A DNA stretch of 64,000 nucleotides, from NCBI GenBank assembly GCA_965261065.1, contig OZ253444.1, positions 4,402,001 through 4,466,000 on the forward strand, in the 5' to 3' direction. Below, in pieces: positions 8,738 through 18,583 of this stretch. The notes under the pieces are model-generated. The model was not told where the DNA came from. It saw only the letters and a program-made list of their open reading frames with translations, and ran no database searches. The DNA comes from JAKZVK01 sp965261065. Lineage in GTDB: Bacteria; Acidobacteriota; Terriglobia; Bryobacterales; UBA6623. Position 1 is the stretch's first letter; the number at the start of each line of letters is the position of its first letter. The translations under genes were made by a program, and so were the position numbers.

Positions 8738-9166
8738 ATGATCAAATACCCCGTCCGTTTGGAACCCGACACCAACGAAACCGTTCTGGTCTCGTTCCCC
8801 GATATCCCCGAGGCGCACACGTTCGGCGAGGACGACGAAGAGGCGCTCGTGAGGGCCGTTGACGCTCTCAAGTCCGCCCTGATGATGTACATCGAGGAGC
8901 GGAAAGACATCCCTCGGCCCTCCCGTATCAGCAGGAGAGGCAAATGGGTCGTTCTGCCCGCTCTCACCGAAGCGAAGGTATCTCTGTATCAAGCCATGCG
9001 GCAGGCCGGCGTCCGCAAGGCTGAACTCGCGCGCCGTTTACGTTGGCATATGCCGCAGGTGGACCGTCTGCTCGACCTCCGCCATGCCTCGCGGCTCGAC
9101 CAACTCGAAGCGGCCTTCGCTGCCCTCAACAAGAGGCTCAGCATCGAGGTGGTCAACGCGGCGTGA
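8738..9166 (+). CDS. hicB: HicB family antitoxin with C-terminal helix-turn-helix
   Basis: The protein has 142 residues. The N-terminal half has the HicB partial RNase H-like fold (KYPVRLEPDTNETVLVSFPD, then IPEAHTFGEDDEEAL). The C-terminal half carries an XRE-like helix-turn-helix (VRKAELARRLRWHMPQVDRL) used for binding its own promoter. It neutralises HicA. I chose ATG 8738 because GAGGTGGAG lies directly upstream; an earlier GTG at 8729 overlaps that site. The gene forms an operon with hicA, probably controlled through the inverted repeat at 8513-8531. Confidence 0.87.
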   Translation: MIKYPVRLEPDTNETVLVSFPDIPEAHTFGEDDEEALVRAVDALKSALMMYIEERKDIPRPSRISRRGKWVVLPALTEAKVSLYQAMRQAGVRKAELARRLRWHMPQVDRLLDLRHASRLDQLEAAFAALNKRLSIEVVNAA

Positions 9167-9188
9167 GCACTGCCCAAGCCCGACAGAC

Positions 9189-9581
9189 CTAAGCTCTAGT
9201 CTGCGGCTTAGCGTCCGCTGTTTCAGCCAACGCTCGCTTCACCATGTCGGGCGAGCGGGCAATCACGCGCAGGAGGGTGCGAGCAGCCTGGTCGGGTTGG
9301 TAGCGCTCCTGCTCCCAGTCGCGCAACGTCGCCAGTGACAAGTGGTAGGTGGCAGCGAACTCTTCTTGCGTGAGACCGAGCCTTCTCCGGATGGATTTTG
9401 CCTCTGGAACCGGCTCGAGTCGAGCCAGTTGATCCTCGGTCAGAGGCGGATTGTCAGGGTCGGCTTGCGCCGCCCGCAGAATCTCTTCATCCGTGAGCGA
9501 TCGAAGCCGCTTCCAATCGGTTTTCCCGCGCGGAGGCCTCTTGCTGTCAACGCGCACTTTCGTGATACGCTCTTCGCTCAT
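9189..9581 (-). CDS. brnA: BrnA-type antitoxin with XRE helix-turn-helix
   Basis: The protein has 130 residues. The N-terminal part (KTDWKRLRSLTDEEI) is the BrnA-like segment, and the C-terminal part is a clear XRE-type helix-turn-helix (RRRLGLTQEEFAATYHLSLA, then LRDWEQ). It should bind and neutralise the BrnT toxin encoded upstream and repress the shared promoter. The ATG at 9581 lies inside the last 35 bp of brnT, so the two genes overlap and are probably translationally coupled. The longer-than-minimal C-terminal domain gives it features of a HigA-like regulator too. Confidence 0.8.
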   Translation of the reverse strand: MSEERITKVRVDSKRPPRGKTDWKRLRSLTDEEILRAAQADPDNPPLTEDQLARLEPVPEAKSIRRRLGLTQEEFAATYHLSLATLRDWEQERYQPDQAARTLLRVIARSPDMVKRALAETADAKPQTRA

Positions 9582-9822
9582 GGCTCTCCGCCCTCCTCGC
9601 TGAGATGATACGGGTGGATTCACCTCTGCTCGTGAATACAACGATAACGAGCATGTGCTCAACCATCCCGATGGTCGTAAACCGTCTCTCGCCGTAATCG
9701 ACGCGATCATCCTCCGTCTCGATGCGGTGAGGGTCGAGAAAGACAGACACGGCGTCCAGAAAATCCACTCCGTGACGAGCCAAGTTGCGCTCCGCCTTGG
9801 CTTCGTCCCACTCGAAGTCCAA
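9547..9822 (-). CDS. brnT: BrnT family toxin
   Basis: The protein has 91 residues, typical of BrnT. It begins MDFEWDEAKAERNLARHGVD, the signature of this RelE-fold ribonuclease family, and ends with RIISARRAESHERRAYHES, the usual C-terminal arginine-rich motif. BrnT inhibits translation by cleaving RNA and is held by BrnA. It is first in the brnT-brnA operon and its 3' end overlaps the antitoxin start. It lies next to the hicAB pair in convergent orientation. Confidence 0.88.
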   Translation of the reverse strand: MDFEWDEAKAERNLARHGVDFLDAVSVFLDPHRIETEDDRVDYGERRFTTIGMVEHMLVIVVFTSRGESTRIISARRAESHERRAYHESAR

Positions 9823-9866
9823 ACTCCATGGTACGGGAAACCCGTAGTATCGTCAACCTCTCGGCT

Positions 9867-10607
9867 TCACGAGAACTTCTGCGCCGTTGGGGTCACAATC
9901 ATCTCGGGCACGGTCGCGCGGGGGTGGAGAGTCGCGACGAACAAAGCCGCGTGGGCCAGGTCTTCGGGTTGCAGCATGAGGGCGCGGGCCTCGGCGTCGG
10001 GGATGACGGGACGGTCTTCGAGGATGGGCGTGTTGACCTCGCCCGGGCAGATCAGGCACGAGCGAATGCCGTTCTCGCTCTCTTCGAGGCCGATCGACAG
10101 GCTTAGGCCGGCCATGCCGAACTTCGAGGCCGTGTAGCCCGCGCCCCCGATCACGCTCGCGCGCACGCCGGCCACCGACGAGACGTTGATGATCAGCCCA
10201 TCCCGCCGGGCGCGCATTTTGGGAAGCACTTCATAGGCGCAATAGAAGGCGCCGTTGAGGTTGATGTTGACCATCTTCTCGAAGTCGTCGGCGGACAGCT
10301 CGGGCAAGCTGCGCCGGGGCACGTTGGTTCCGGCGTTGTTGACCAGGATGTCGATCTTGCCCAACTCGCCCTCGGCCCACTCGACCATGTCGTGAACGGC
10401 GGCACGATCGGAGACGTCCACCGCACGCGGCAGGATGCGGCCGGCGGCGTCTCCTGCCGCTTGGCGCGCGGCGTCGAGCTTCTCAGCATTGCGGCCGACG
10501 GTGACGACGCGGGCTCCCTCACGGGCGAAGGACTCTGCGATAGCGCGGCCGATGCCGCTCCCACCGCCGGTTACGATGGCGCATTTGTCTTCCAGCTTCA
10601 TGGCCAT
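9867..10607 (-). CDS. short-chain dehydrogenase/reductase
   Basis: The protein has 246 residues, the usual classical SDR length. It has the nucleotide-binding TGGGSGIG near residue 14, NNAG after the fourth strand, the catalytic serine in NVSSVAGV and the YTASK catalytic pair. The arginine of VVTVGRNAEK suggests NADP preference (inference). Start is ATG 10607; an ATG two codons inside (10601) is equally possible. Substrate cannot be told from the sequence. The gene lies 44 bp from brnT on the same strand but is unlikely to be functionally related to it. Confidence 0.9.
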   Translation of the reverse strand: MAMKLEDKCAIVTGGGSGIGRAIAESFAREGARVVTVGRNAEKLDAARQAAGDAAGRILPRAVDVSDRAAVHDMVEWAEGELGKIDILVNNAGTNVPRRSLPELSADDFEKMVNINLNGAFYCAYEVLPKMRARRDGLIINVSSVAGVRASVIGGAGYTASKFGMAGLSLSIGLEESENGIRSCLICPGEVNTPILEDRPVIPDAEARALMLQPEDLAHAALFVATLHPRATVPEMIVTPTAQKFS

Positions 10608-10717
10608 CTATTGTCGCGCACTGGCCCTTGGACTAAACGCATTGCGTCTTGACTTGTCCGGCCAGCGTGCCGCTAAGAGCCTTCCGGGTCCGCTCTGCCA
10701 CCGACGACTCGTTCCTT

Positions 10718-11012
10718 TCAAGACGCTCCTCCACCAGGCTGAGCCGTTCTGTCGTCGTCTTTGCTAGCTTTTCTCTCCGGCAACGCCAGTTGGTGAATGC
10801 TCACAGTGAGGACGAGACACGAAGAGCCCAAGAACAGTGATGCCGGAAGCAGTACGGCAATCCCAAGGGGCCTGCTGACTCTCTGGCCCTCCCTGAGACC
10901 CCAGCAATCCCAACCGCTCGATGATCTGCCCCGCGATGTACGTCATACTGAACACCGTGGCGAGCACCGAGGACCAGAATCCGACGGTCTTTGTCGACGG
11001 CGAAATCTGCAA
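10718..11012 (-). pseudogene. frameshifted N-terminal piece of a small membrane protein
   Basis: The frame opening at 11012 reads MQISPSTKTVGFWSSVLATV and a first transmembrane-like segment (FSMTYIAGQII), then stays open in the wrong frame. A one-base shift near 10875 restores a second hydrophobic segment (GIAVLLPASLFLGSS, then CLVLTVSIHQLALPE) ending at a stop at 10718. Together they look like the first two helices of a multi-pass protein of unknown function. The frameshift and the early stop argue for a decayed gene. Confidence 0.6.
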
Positions 11013-12565
11013 GAACCATAGCCTACCGCCGCTTTAGGTCTAGACACCTTCAACCATCAATCTGGTATCCGGCAGGGCTGATAAGTAGGGAATTTCCAAA
11101 TCCGGACGCGCTAGGCGGCTGATCGCGTTCAGAGCCGAGGCGATGGCACCCTCCTGCCAGCCAGGCAGTGACGATATCTGATCACCGATGATGAAGAAGA
11201 CGGGATTGGATAACTCGCTGTCCGTATCATAGACGCCGGTACCCTGGTCCAGCACATTGAAGTGGGCGACGGCGTTCTCGACCACATGCCATTGCGCCCA
11301 GCCGCCCTTGATGTAGGGCATGTTCTGCCAGGCGATGGCAACGCCATCGCGTAGCCCGTCGCCAAAGGCCTTGCCGAACAGCTTGGCGCCTTCGCGCGCT
11401 CTTCGCAGCCGCTTCTTAATGGGCAGCTTGCCCCAACGAAAAGCGGTACTTGAAAAGTTATAGGCGCCGGTCAGAATGCCTTTTTCATCGTGGTAGGCGT
11501 CGGAAGGATACCAGATTTGCACGATCTCGTTATCGGTCCAGGAAATGCCACCGAAGATCGGGACCACACCGACTTCCGAATCAGGCACTCCCATCATGTC
11601 TTCGTCACAATCCTCGTCGTGGTAAACCATGAGGTGGCTGCCTTGCCACAACGCACGGTCACCCTGCCAACCCACCTTGGTCGTGTTGGCCAGGAAGCGG
11701 GCGACATAGCCATATTCATCAGGCTCTTCCAGCGGCTCGAATTGGGAACGATAGACCGCGTACAAGCTGTCCTTAAAATCCGGAGCGAAGCCCTGGCCAT
11801 CTGTCGCCCCTTGCAGGTTGTCGGACAGGATATGCTTCAGGAACGGCATCGCAATATTGCTGAAGCAATAGTCCGCACGATATTCGATACACTCCTCCGT
11901 GCCAACCTGGCTAACCCGAATCACGAACTCCTGTTTCTTGCTATCCCAGTCGACGGATTTGACCGGGCTGTTCAGATGAATCGTACCGCCCAGCGCCGCC
12001 ACCTTTTGGGCGAACGAGTGCTGCACCATGTCCATCCCACCGACGGGCTGGAATAGAGTGGGCTGCCACAAAAAATCGACCGGTTGATAAAAACGGACGT
12101 TCTTCCAGAATTCGGATTCGAGGAGGGCATTGAGTTTGATGGCTTCGGCAATCTTGCCGGCATCCACGCCCGGTAGCACCTCGAATCCCGCACGCGAGCG
12201 GGCATTCTCGAGACCGTCCCCACCTGCCGTGGGAACGTATTCGCCCTTATCGGTCAATTCACCGAACGAGATCATCAGATCCCGGAGCTGTGCCGTGCGC
12301 TTCTTCAGAGTTTTCTTCGGGATACGGATGCCGGCGCTCTTGAGCAGGACTTCTGCATTTTCGTAGACCATTTGCGCCAGCCAGCCACGGGTATTGTGGT
12401 TCAGTCGACGATAGACGACCGGCTCGGAATGAAACGGACCGCCTTCCATTTGCACCAGGTTTGACTCGGAGTTCATGACATAGACTTCTACATCCACCCC
12501 GAAATTTCGCAGATAGGAGAGTAACCGTTTATGGCTGGACGGGATGCGTCCAGGACCGGCATTTA

Positions 12566-13659
12566 TTGAGTCCCGCATAATATCCCGTCACTCGAAGCAA
12601 AGAGAAGACTGTTTCCAGAAGGCCGTGATCAAACGCGGTTTGCGGTGCATGCGGCGGAGTGCCTTGCGGGCCCGCTCGTTCAGCTCGCCGTAGTCCTTCG
12701 GACAGACGTTCGGCAACTCGTGCTGCTTCCAGTAAGCCCAGATGTATTCCACCGGATTCAACTCCGGCGCATAGGGTGGCAAGTACTCGGTTGCGATGTG
12801 GCCTTCGGAGAGTTGGATGAACTCTTGCACCAGGCGGCTACGGTGCGCAGGCAGCCGGTCCCAGACGATCAGCAGCGGCCGATCGATATGACGTACCAAC
12901 GCCTTGAGAAAGTCGATCACTTGCTCTTTGCCGATCGCACCGGGATAGAGCCGAAAGTAGAAGTTACGCAGCGTCAGCCCCGCCGAGACGGAAAGCTTCT
13001 CCCAATTGAAGTTAAACTGCAGCACCGGTGTTTGGCCGCGTGGCGCCCAGGTGCGGCAGCGATGCGGCTTCTGACTCAATCCGCTTTCGTCGATGAAGAC
13101 GAGCGTACGGCCTTCGTTTTGGGCTTTTTTTTAATGCGCGTCCAGGTCTTGCGCTTCCAGGTGCGGATCTGCTCTTCGTTGCGCTCGCGCGCCTTTCCGA
13201 CCGGGCGTTGCGGGCTCCAGTCGAGCGCTCGCAGGATCTTCCAGACGTGGCCTTCGTGGTAGTCGACCCCGAACTCGTCTCCGATCAGCCGAGCCACCCG
13301 CGGACAGCTCCACAGGGGCGTGGGGAAGCCGTGGGCTTGCGGGCCTTCCAGCAACAGCGACGTCAGGCGTTCGCGTTGTGCGGCATCGAGGAGCGGCTTG
13401 CGTCCGGCGCGCCCGGCCTGGCGGAGTCCGGCCGCACCCTGCTCGCGGTATTGCCGCCGCCACGCACTGACGGTTTGGCGAGCGACTTTCAGCCGTCTTG
13501 CCGTCTCGGATTGATTGTGGCCTTGGTGGAGCAGCCGCATCGCTTCGAAACGGCGCTTCTCCAGGGCCTTGAAATCCCGCTTCACACCTTTGGGGTTGCC
13601 CATACATATATAGATGCTCCAAACTATCAAAAAGTGTCATAATAATTTGCGGGATTCAA
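12566..13659 (-). mobile_element. IS630-family insertion sequence, copy 1
   Basis: The element is 1094 bp long and flanked by TA duplications at 12564-12565 and 13660-13661, the target typical of IS630/Tc1-like elements. Imperfect terminal inverted repeats read TTGAGTCCCGCATAATAT and TTGAATCCCGCAAATTAT. An equal-length, nearly identical copy lies at 43321-44414. It interrupts the amine oxidase gene. Confidence 0.95.
12588..13603 (-). CDS. IS630 transposase in two frames (programmed frameshift)
   Basis: Frame one (13603 to 13076) gives an N-terminal helix-turn-helix protein (GHNQSETARRLKVARQTVSA) ending in KTKAVRSSSSTKAD. A run of eight A (sense strand) near 13125-13132 allows a -1 shift into the second frame, ending at 12588. 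That frame supplies the DDE nuclease: VFIDESGLS, IVWDRLPAHRS and PELNPVEYIW carry the D, D and E. This two-frame layout is normal for many IS630 members. ATG 13603 (MGNPKGVKRDF) is preferred over the in-frame GTG-like start at 13630. Confidence 0.9.
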
Positions 13660-14099
13660 TAAGTAGGGCTCGCTGTCGCCCACCGGCCGCTTGAAACGGA
13701 CGACTTGGGTCTCGCCGGGCTCGGAATCAAACAACTCGCTATTGACATCTTCCGTAAGGGTGTCGCCGGTGCGCAAACTCAGGCAGCGGCCCCCGGTACG
13801 GTTCTGCGCTTCCAACACCGTGACTTGCATGCCGGATTTCTGGGACAGCAGCTCATAGGCCGTGGTCAGGCCCGCAACTCCCGAGCCAAGAATGACGGCT
13901 CGCTTGCGGGAAAAGCGACCCTTTCTTACCCTGATCGCTCCGGGAGTGATCTTCTTCTGCTGGTTCGTGGCCTCATCCAATGCCGCCCACGCGCGCGCCC
14001 GTGGGTTCTGTTTGAAAAAGTTCGCTCTATCGTGAGTGTCTGGCATTCTTGGATTCCTCCTCCATTTTAGTGTTGCGGTTGCTCCCATCTTGGCATAAC

Positions 14100-14575
14100 C
14101 CAGGACTTCCATATTGGCCCTGGCATGGCGACAGTATACACTCGCGCTGTCCCGAATACCGCGTCTTTTCTCGCTGAACCCTGCACATCCCCTCTGCCAG
14201 TAGGCGCCAGGGCTCACCTGTCCGCTCACAAGACGTTGATTGAGCGGGCTGAACGGCGATACGGCCGACACAGCTCCCTGCGAGCGTTGTTGAGCCGAAA
14301 GCTATTGATCCTCGACCGCGCGATGTTACCCGCTCGGCAACGGCAGCGCCCAGATTCTCCGCAACATGTCGCCGAACAGCCGCCGGTTCAGATGCCTCTC
14401 AGCCAGCAGCAGCCAGTAACCGGCATGCTTGACCAGCCGCCCGCCGGTCTTCATCAGCCGCTGCTGCAAACTCGTCAGTGACCACGTCTCGATCCAAAAG
14501 TGAGGCAGCCCGAGACGCCGCCACAAGTTTCTCCATAATAGGTTGTAGGCCAGCACGGCAAGTTGCAGCCGCCAA
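14100..14575 (-). mobile_element. IS1380 relic (terminus plus transposase C-terminus)
   Basis: One IS1380 end is preserved (CCAGGACTTCCATATTGG at 14100), followed by the non-coding tail and the last 80 or so codons of a transposase (LMKTGGRLVKHAG, HLNRRLFGDML, RRIWALPLPSG). Similarity to the intact copies stops abruptly at about 14575. It is more diverged than the other copies and is therefore the oldest. It sits 54 bp upstream of the amine oxidase start, where it may have displaced the original promoter. Confidence 0.85.
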
Positions 14576-14613
14576 TCCTTTCAAATCACGAACTACGGAT
14601 CACGATTAACCCA

Positions 14614-15690
14614 ATGACGCGACGTGCCAAGACTTATGGATCGGCCGTACTCGCAGTGTCCATTCTTGGCTTGCTGATTCTTGGCCTTGGGCCCTACGAG
14701 TTGTCTTATCTCACCGCCGCGGCTGTCGGGCATGTGCGCCTGATGGCGTCGCGGCAGCCGATCGAGGCGGTACTCGATTCGCCGGACGCGAGTCCCGAGA
14801 CGCGCGAGAAGCTCGGGCTCGTGTTGCGGGCCCAGCGGTTCGCGACCGAGGCGTTGGGCTTGCCCGATAACGGGAGCTACACGCAGTACGTCGAGATCGA
14901 TCGTGAGCAAGTCGCCTGGAACGTCTACGCGGCACCGCGATTTTCGATCAAGCCGATCGAATGGTGCTTTCCCGTGGCGGGGTGCGTCGTCTACCGGGGG
15001 TACTTCTCCAAGGACGACGCCCGAGAGTTCGCGTCGCAGCAACGCATGGCGGGTAATGATGTGTACGTGTCGCGCGTGACGGCGTACTCGACGCTCGGGT
15101 GGTTTGACGATCCGGTGTTGAGTACGTTCTTGAAGCGCAGTGACGAGGGCCTGGCGGGGTTGATCTTTCATGAGTTGGCGCATCAGCGGGTGTACGTCGG
15201 GGGCGATTCGGCTTTCAACGAGGGATTTGCGGTCGCGGTGGAGCGGGAGGGGGTTCGCCGGTGGTTGCGGTCGGAAGGGCGAGGTGAGTCTTTGGAGGGT
15301 GTCGAGAAGCGATGGGATGAAACCGATCAGCGGGGCCGTTTGATCGAGGAAGCGCGCGAGGCATTGTCACGGTTGTTTTCGAGCGACGCCGGTCCTGTCG
15401 AGAAGCAGCGGCGGAAGGATGAGGTTTTCGGGCGGTTGCGGGACGCGCTTTGTGAAGCGGCGCCGGGATGCGACCAGGCATCGCCCGCACGCGCGGCGCC
15501 GGATGAGTTTGGTCAAATCAACAATGCCTATCTGGCGGCCGTGGCAACCTACAACGACTACGTGCTGGCTTTCGAAGGGCTACTCGAGCGAGCGGAGGGT
15601 GAGCTCGATCGGTTTTATCGCGAGGTGGCCGATGCTGCCGAGGTGTCACCAGGGGAGCGAGCCCGTCGTATCGAGGTTTGGACGCGGTAG
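14614..15690 (+). CDS. putative membrane-anchored aminopeptidase (COG4324-like)
   Basis: The protein has 358 residues. An N-terminal hydrophobic segment (VLAVSILGLLILGLGPYEL) should anchor it in the membrane. The zinc motif FHELAHQ (HExxH) near residue 188, followed about 20 residues later by FNEGFA, which supplies a third ligand, matches the COG4324 predicted aminopeptidase family. Other typical segments are SIKPIEWCFPVAGC and VYRGYF. The C-terminus is helical and basic. I chose ATG 14614 because the frame upstream of it belongs to the neighbouring IS relic; no strong ribosome site is visible. Substrate specificity is unproven. Confidence 0.82.
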   Translation: MTRRAKTYGSAVLAVSILGLLILGLGPYELSYLTAAAVGHVRLMASRQPIEAVLDSPDASPETREKLGLVLRAQRFATEALGLPDNGSYTQYVEIDREQVAWNVYAAPRFSIKPIEWCFPVAGCVVYRGYFSKDDAREFASQQRMAGNDVYVSRVTAYSTLGWFDDPVLSTFLKRSDEGLAGLIFHELAHQRVYVGGDSAFNEGFAVAVEREGVRRWLRSEGRGESLEGVEKRWDETDQRGRLIEEAREALSRLFSSDAGPVEKQRRKDEVFGRLRDALCEAAPGCDQASPARAAPDEFGQINNAYLAAVATYNDYVLAFEGLLERAEGELDRFYREVADAAEVSPGERARRIEVWTR

Positions 15691-17292
15691 GAAGAGGTCG
15701 CTTGCATCGCTCTTCAGGGCTTGCCGTGCCCTTCCGTCACTCTCCCGACGGGCTTGCGCCGCGGGCTATGATCTCTGACCCCTCCGGGCCCGTGCACGCC
15801 TGCTGCAACACCGTGCACCCGCCTGGCTCGTGACCGCTGCGTCGGCCCAAAGAGCGCCAACCGGCCTCCTGCCGTTTTAGCCGCCACAAGCCCCGGCTGG
15901 CAACGAATAGCCTACCCTCCCCGCCACGTATCCAAGAAAGCCAAGTAAGCATCCGCCGGGTCGGAACCCGGTTGCCGCGCCATCAACTGAAACCGTCCTT
16001 CCGCACCGAGGTTCGCGTAGGTCCGGCGTGTCCACTCGTAGGTATGCCGCGCCAGGCGGATGTCGGCAGGCTTCTTGTCAGGGTCGAGGGGATCGAGAAT
16101 CACTAGGTGGCGGTCGGCAATCGACGCGGCCACCCGCGGGAGATCGAATCGCTCGAGTACACCCGGGATTAACACAGCCGTGCCGTGACGGTGCCGGTCA
16201 ACGCGGAGGAGGGACTCGTACGACAACAGGCCACGATCCGCAACGGCCCCCCGCACACGCGCATCGAGAGCCGCCGCAAACAACGCCCACAGCGCGCCCT
16301 CGCCGCGTCCGAGGATGCGGATGCCCGACTTTTCCACGTCGTTCCGCTCGAGCACATAGTCGATGTCGCGAACGATGTCCCGCACGCGCATGCCGAGCAG
16401 CGAATCGCCCATCGACCACCCCATGTGCGTTAGTGCAGCTTCCGTTTCGGCCGCCGCGCGCGCCCGAGGCCGGGTTGCACCGACACCGCGGACGTCCACC
16501 GCGACGACTAGGTGGCCCCGCTGAACCAGCTTTTCCAACAGTCCAAACTCCATCCCGTGCGCTTCGATGCCCCGGTCGCTGACGAACAGGCTGGCGGGGA
16601 ACGGGCCGTCACCCCCCGCGGGAACGAATACCCACGCCGGCACATAGATCCCGTCTTCGGAGAGGAACTCCTCCTTCTGGACCCGGTAGCGCTTGCGGGG
16701 CGTCGTCATCCGGTGGTGGACGGCGAGGTCGTGGTCCGAGTCGACTCCGTAATGCAGCAGGCCGCGCATCTGCCGGCCGATCTCGAGGCGGAAGGTTGCG
16801 AACGCGGCGAGGTCTGCCGGAGGGTTTCCGATGGGCGGCAGGCCTGCCTGCTGCTGCTTGTTCAGGAGAAACGAGAACACCGTGTGGCCGCGCCGCGCAT
16901 AGCGCAACGAGCCGTTCGGCGTCGCGTAAAGGGCGTCGGGCGGCTCGGGGACGAGGTCGGGCTCCATCGCCGGACCGGTGCGGTCGTAGAACCAACGGCT
17001 GAACCAATCGGTCGTGGCGAGCCGGAGCTTTACGGTCCATCCATGCGGGTCGTCTGCTTCGTCGGTACCGAACCGCTCGGCGGCATCCGCTAGCGCATAG
17101 GCGGCGCGGATCTGCGAGACCGCCGCTTCGAAACGGGGTGAGGAATAATCGGTCAGGGCCAGCAGCGGCCGGGGAGCTACGGCCGCATGCAGATCGGGAA
17201 CGTCCAGACCGTGCATTGCGGCGGGGATCAGCACTTGTTCGATGGGTGGGACATCGAGAGCGGCGCTCGTCTCCACTGGCCAATGATGGTAA

Positions 17293-18583
17293 GAATCCGT
17301 CACAAAATAACCTTGTCAATCTAGGGTCTTGCGGGGAAGGAGCGTGTAGTTCCACTCCCCGTGAAACTTGTCTCGGCGCAGCTTGAGGGCCGCCATCTGC
17401 TGGTGGGTGATCTTGATGCCGGTCGGATAACTGCCCGTGTCGAGTTCGGCATGGACTTGCAATCCCGTTCGCGTCGTCGTCGCGGCGATCAGATTCACGA
17501 TCACCTCATGGCTGATCAGCGGCTTGCCGCGCCAGTTCTGACTGATGTAGGAAAACAGCCGGTGCTCAATCTTGTTCCACTTGCTGGTGCCGGGCGGGAA
17601 GTGACACACCGCGATCCGCAGCCCGGTTTCGTCCGCCAGCTTCTGCAATTCCAGCTTCCACAGCCGCGGACGCGAGCCATTGCTGCCGCCCGCGTCGGCG
17701 GTGATCAGCAAGCGCTTCGCCTGCGGATAAGCGGCCTGCCCCATCGAGCGCCACCAGCGGCGGATCGTCTCGACCGCAAACGCCGCCGTGTCATGATCCA
17801 CCCCGACGCTGACCCAACCCCGGTTGCGCGCCATGTCATAGACCCCGTAGGGCGTGGCCCGGCCCAGTTCGGGAATCGGAAAATCATGCACCCGCACCTT
17901 CTCCGGATCACCCTTCGGCCGTAGCTTCCGCCCGTTGTTTTTGAAATCTCCCACCAGTTCCCGCTTCTTCGTGTCGACCGAGATGGCGGGCTGGCGGTGA
18001 GCCAAAAAACGCTTCACCTTGCGGTTAATCTGTTCAAACTGAGCGTTGCGGTCGGGATGCTTCGTTCCTTCTTTCGTCTTGCGGTTGGCTTGCAGGCGGT
18101 AACCCAGCTGGTGCAGCAGCTCGGCCACCATGCGATGACTCGTTGGGTGGCCCCTCCGTTCGAGTTCGGCGGCTAGCTTGCGGACACTTTTCAACGTCCA
18201 GCGCAGGGGGGATTCCGGATCGCCGCGCGTGAGTGGCTCGACCAGCCGCTCCAGCTCGCTCTTGAGAGTGGGGTCTTTCGTGACGCTTCGCTTGCGCCCG
18301 CCGCCCCGACGCCGGATGCGGCCGGGCGGAAGCCCAGCGGGCTCGGTTAACTCCTGGCGGCCACGGGCAATGACTTGCCGTGAGACCCCGGTCGCTCGGG
18401 CCACTGCCGAGATGCCGCCGCGCCCCAGGGCCAAGCTTTCCGCAGCCACCAGCAGTCGCCGCGAACGTTCATCGAGCACCCCTCGCAGCGCCTCATAACG
18501 ACGCTTGATGGCTGCCGGCTCGCTCACCCTTCCAGAGTAAGTGAAAACAATTCTAGATGCAAATGTTATTTTGTGACAGTTTC
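17293..18583 (-). mobile_element. ISAzo13-family insertion sequence
   Basis: The element spans 1291 bp. Its ends are GAATCCGTCACAAAATAAC and GAAACTGTCACAAAATAAC (16 of 19 matching), flanked by TAA at 17290-17292 and 18584-18586. Removing the element plus one TAA restores the hydrolase reading frame exactly, which supports these boundaries. There is one copy in the window. Confidence 0.88.
17316..18527 (-). CDS. ISAzo13-family transposase
   Basis: The protein has 403 residues and is apparently intact. The N-terminal region contains a helix-turn-helix (ISAVARATGVSRQVIARG). The catalytic part includes ISVDTKKRELVG, LLITADAGGSNGSR and FPPGTSKWNKIEHRLFSYIS, which carry the D, D and E of the DDE nuclease as in ISAzo13-type transposases. 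GTG 18527 is preceded by a GGAAGG ribosome site. The stop lies 23 bp from the element end. Confidence 0.88.
   Translation of the reverse strand: MSEPAAIKRRYEALRGVLDERSRRLLVAAESLALGRGGISAVARATGVSRQVIARGRQELTEPAGLPPGRIRRRGGGRKRSVTKDPTLKSELERLVEPLTRGDPESPLRWTLKSVRKLAAELERRGHPTSHRMVAELLHQLGYRLQANRKTKEGTKHPDRNAQFEQINRKVKRFLAHRQPAISVDTKKRELVGDFKNNGRKLRPKGDPEKVRVHDFPIPELGRATPYGVYDMARNRGWVSVGVDHDTAAFAVETIRRWWRSMGQAAYPQAKRLLITADAGGSNGSRPRLWKLELQKLADETGLRIAVCHFPPGTSKWNKIEHRLFSYISQNWRGKPLISHEVIVNLIAATTTRTGLQVHAELDTGSYPTGIKITHQQMAALKLRRDKFHGEWNYTLLPRKTLD

Larger units (their letters stand above)
11040..14046 (-). pseudogene. flavin amine oxidase gene split by IS630
   Basis: The coding pieces are 14046-13662 and 12563-11040, joined through one TA. 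Removing the IS and one TA gives an unbroken 636-residue frame (1911 nt). It has an FAD-binding motif (VILGSGVAGLTTAYELLSQK), the GG motif (NRTGGRCLSLRTGD) and, exactly across the insertion point, the segment YLNAGPGRIPSSHKRLL seen in L-amino-acid oxidases and related monooxygenases. The C-terminal flavin segment includes NPVFFIIGDQIS and LPGWQEGAIASALNAI. The start at 14046 has GGAGGAGGA upstream. Such enzymes oxidise amines or amino acids to imine and H2O2; the substrate is unknown. The gene is inactive in its present form. Confidence 0.9.
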
